Of a stretch of 64,000 nt of DNA, positions 63,129-64,000 are shown piece by piece (within the stretch, counting starts at the first letter, position 1; each line of letters begins with the position of its first letter). Where the stretch lies: assembly GCF_016887965.1 (NCBI RefSeq), contig NZ_JAFDVD010000006.1:1-64000 (forward strand). The letters run 5' to 3'. The DNA is from Phycicoccus sonneratiae (GTDB taxonomy: Bacteria; Actinomycetota; Actinomycetes; Actinomycetales; Dermatophilaceae). Below the pieces are notes generated by a model. It was not told the origin of the DNA. It did not search any database and saw nothing but the letters and a program-made list of their open reading frames with translations. A program made the position numbers and the translations under genes.

Positions 63129-64000
63129 TCAGCCCTCGACGTCGAGGCGGAAGGTGCCGGTGTCGAACCAGTGGCGCAGCCGCGCCACGGTGGTGCGCCG
63201 GTAGTCGTCGGCCATCGCCCGCAGCGACGCGGTGCTCGAGTCGAGCAGCGAGTTCGCGAGGAGCAGCTGCCGGGCGGCGACGAGCGCCTCGACGTCGCCC
63301 GGGTCGGCGTCGGGCAGCGGCGCGACCTCGGCGTACCCCTCCCGGAGCGCGGCCTCGGCCGCCTCGGCACCGCCGCGGCGCAGGTAGAAGGTCGTGATCG
63401 CGAGGTCGAGGACAGGGATCCCGAGGCCGGCGTCGTCGAAGTCGAAGACCGCGAGGCGGCCCTCGTGCCACTTGAGGTTGCCGCCGTGCAGGTCGGCGTG
63501 GAGCGGGACGACCTCGGCCCCGGAGGACAGCCGCTCGAAGGCCTCCCGCGTCCGGCGCAGGGCCTCGACGAGCACGACCCGGTCGGTGTCGGCGAGCCCC
63601 GGGGCGCCGAGGAGGACCTCGCGGTCGCCGAAGAGCGGGTCCTCGAAGCGCGGGAGGTCGGCGTCCTCGGGCATCGACCAGGCGGCGGACTGCCGGTGCA
63701 GGGTCGCGGTGGCCCGACCGAGCGCACGGGCCCAGTCGGCGGACGCCTCGTCACCCGCGTCGTCGCCCTCGAGCCACGACGCGGCGGTGACGAGGACCGG
63801 GCGAGCGAGCCCGGTCGGCTCGGCCGTGACGAACCATCCGCCGTCGGTGGTCCGCAGCGGGCGCGGCACGACGACGTCGGTCGTCGTGGCGATGGCCTCC
63901 TGCCACGCCTGCTGGGCGCGGACGTTGGCCGGCGTGCTCTTGGAGTTCGTCCCGACGCGCAGCGCGAACCGTTCGCCGCCGACCGTGTCGACGGCGAAGG
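63129..64000 (-). CDS. phosphotransferase family (aminoglycoside phosphotransferase/SrkA-like) protein, 5' end beyond window
   Basis: The visible 290 residues form a kinase-like phosphotransferase. The N-terminal part (FAVDTVGGERFALRVGTNSKS) is the ATP lobe with its lysine-equivalent R/K region; the catalytic HRD-like VPLHADLHGGNLKWHEG and the metal-binding VFDFDDAGLGIPVLDLAITTFYL follow. Members phosphorylate small alcohols, amines or proteins. The frame is open to base 64000, so the start is outside the window; a GTG at 63869 within it is not the real start, because ATP-lobe motifs lie before it. Confidence 0.85.
   Translation of the reverse strand, partial: FAVDTVGGERFALRVGTNSKSTPANVRAQQAWQEAIATTTDVVVPRPLRTTDGGWFVTAEPTGLARPVLVTAASWLEGDDAGDEASADWARALGRATATLHRQSAAWSMPEDADLPRFEDPLFGDREVLLGAPGLADTDRVVLVEALRRTREAFERLSSGAEVVPLHADLHGGNLKWHEGRLAVFDFDDAGLGIPVLDLAITTFYLRRGGAEAAEAALREGYAEVAPLPDADPGDVEALVAARQLLLANSLLDSSTASLRAMADDYRRTTVARLRHWFDTGTFRLDVEG

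Overview
The window is a very G+C-rich chromosomal segment from a Gram-positive actinomycete. Gene content suggests a member of the Micrococcales, perhaps the Intrasporangiaceae/Dermatophilaceae group, but that placement is inferred from protein style and synteny, not from a marker gene. It is core chromosome: about 60 genes, one tRNA, and no rRNA, IS element, prophage or CRISPR array. No transposase, phage or plasmid gene was found.

Layout. (1) 94-4920: a YrdC/YciO-type protein, a membrane protein, an OsmC-type protein, a histidine phosphatase, a membrane protein of lower G+C, and a carboxylate-amine ligase of the glutamate-cysteine ligase 2 family. (2) 5015-9204: sbcD-sbcC. (3) 9220-17872, minus strand: gcvP behind a glycine riboswitch, two MerR-type regulators, a bifunctional nuclease, a GarA-like FHA protein, gcvH, DUF881-Sbp-DUF881 and a CDP-alcohol phosphatidyltransferase. 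This is the Mycobacterium tuberculosis Rv1822-Rv1832 neighbourhood, fully preserved. (4) 17929-20318: a MalY-type aminotransferase, a methyltransferase and tRNA-Pro(GGG) in a repeat-rich gap. (5) 20319-29823, minus strand: der, plsC-type gene, cmk, tyrA, rluB, scpB, scpA, parA, xerD, ald, resembling the Rv1701-Rv1713 block. (6) 30930-58051: the Rv2580c-Rv2614c block (hisS, MBL hydrolase, relA, apt, secF, secD, yajC, ruvB, ruvA, ruvC, yebC, pdxT, pdxS, a LemA-like protein, pimA, a PIM acyltransferase, PI-phosphate synthase, HIT protein). Plus-strand genes interrupt it: a cyclophilin, DUF349, an SBP-VWA protein, a GNAT, kynU, an MFS-UBP fusion and an EF-G-like protein. (7) 58104-64000: GNATs, an SDR, thrS, a GOLPH3-like protein and a phosphotransferase cut by the window end.

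The genes cover chromosome upkeep (SbcCD, RuvABC, ScpAB/ParA, XerD), protein export (YajC-SecD-SecF), phosphatidylinositol mannoside synthesis (PgsA1-PatA-PimA), glycine cleavage and its sensing, PLP synthesis (PdxS/PdxT), the stringent response (RelA), and tRNA charging (HisS, ThrS). Within operons, stop and start codons overlap repeatedly as ATGA or GTGA. At least 14 monocistronic or operon-leading genes show a TANNNT hexamer 6-7 nt before the start codon, the layout of leaderless transcription.

The least ordinary items are a 78-bp dispersed repeat found just downstream of two unrelated genes, an EF-G-like protein whose GTPase motifs are eroded, an uninterrupted MFS-UBP zinc-finger reading frame with an internal ribosome binding site, a palindromic MerR promoter with a 19-bp spacer, and an unexplained structured, A+T-richer gap downstream of thrS. 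I did not find a clear, wholly new multi-gene system.
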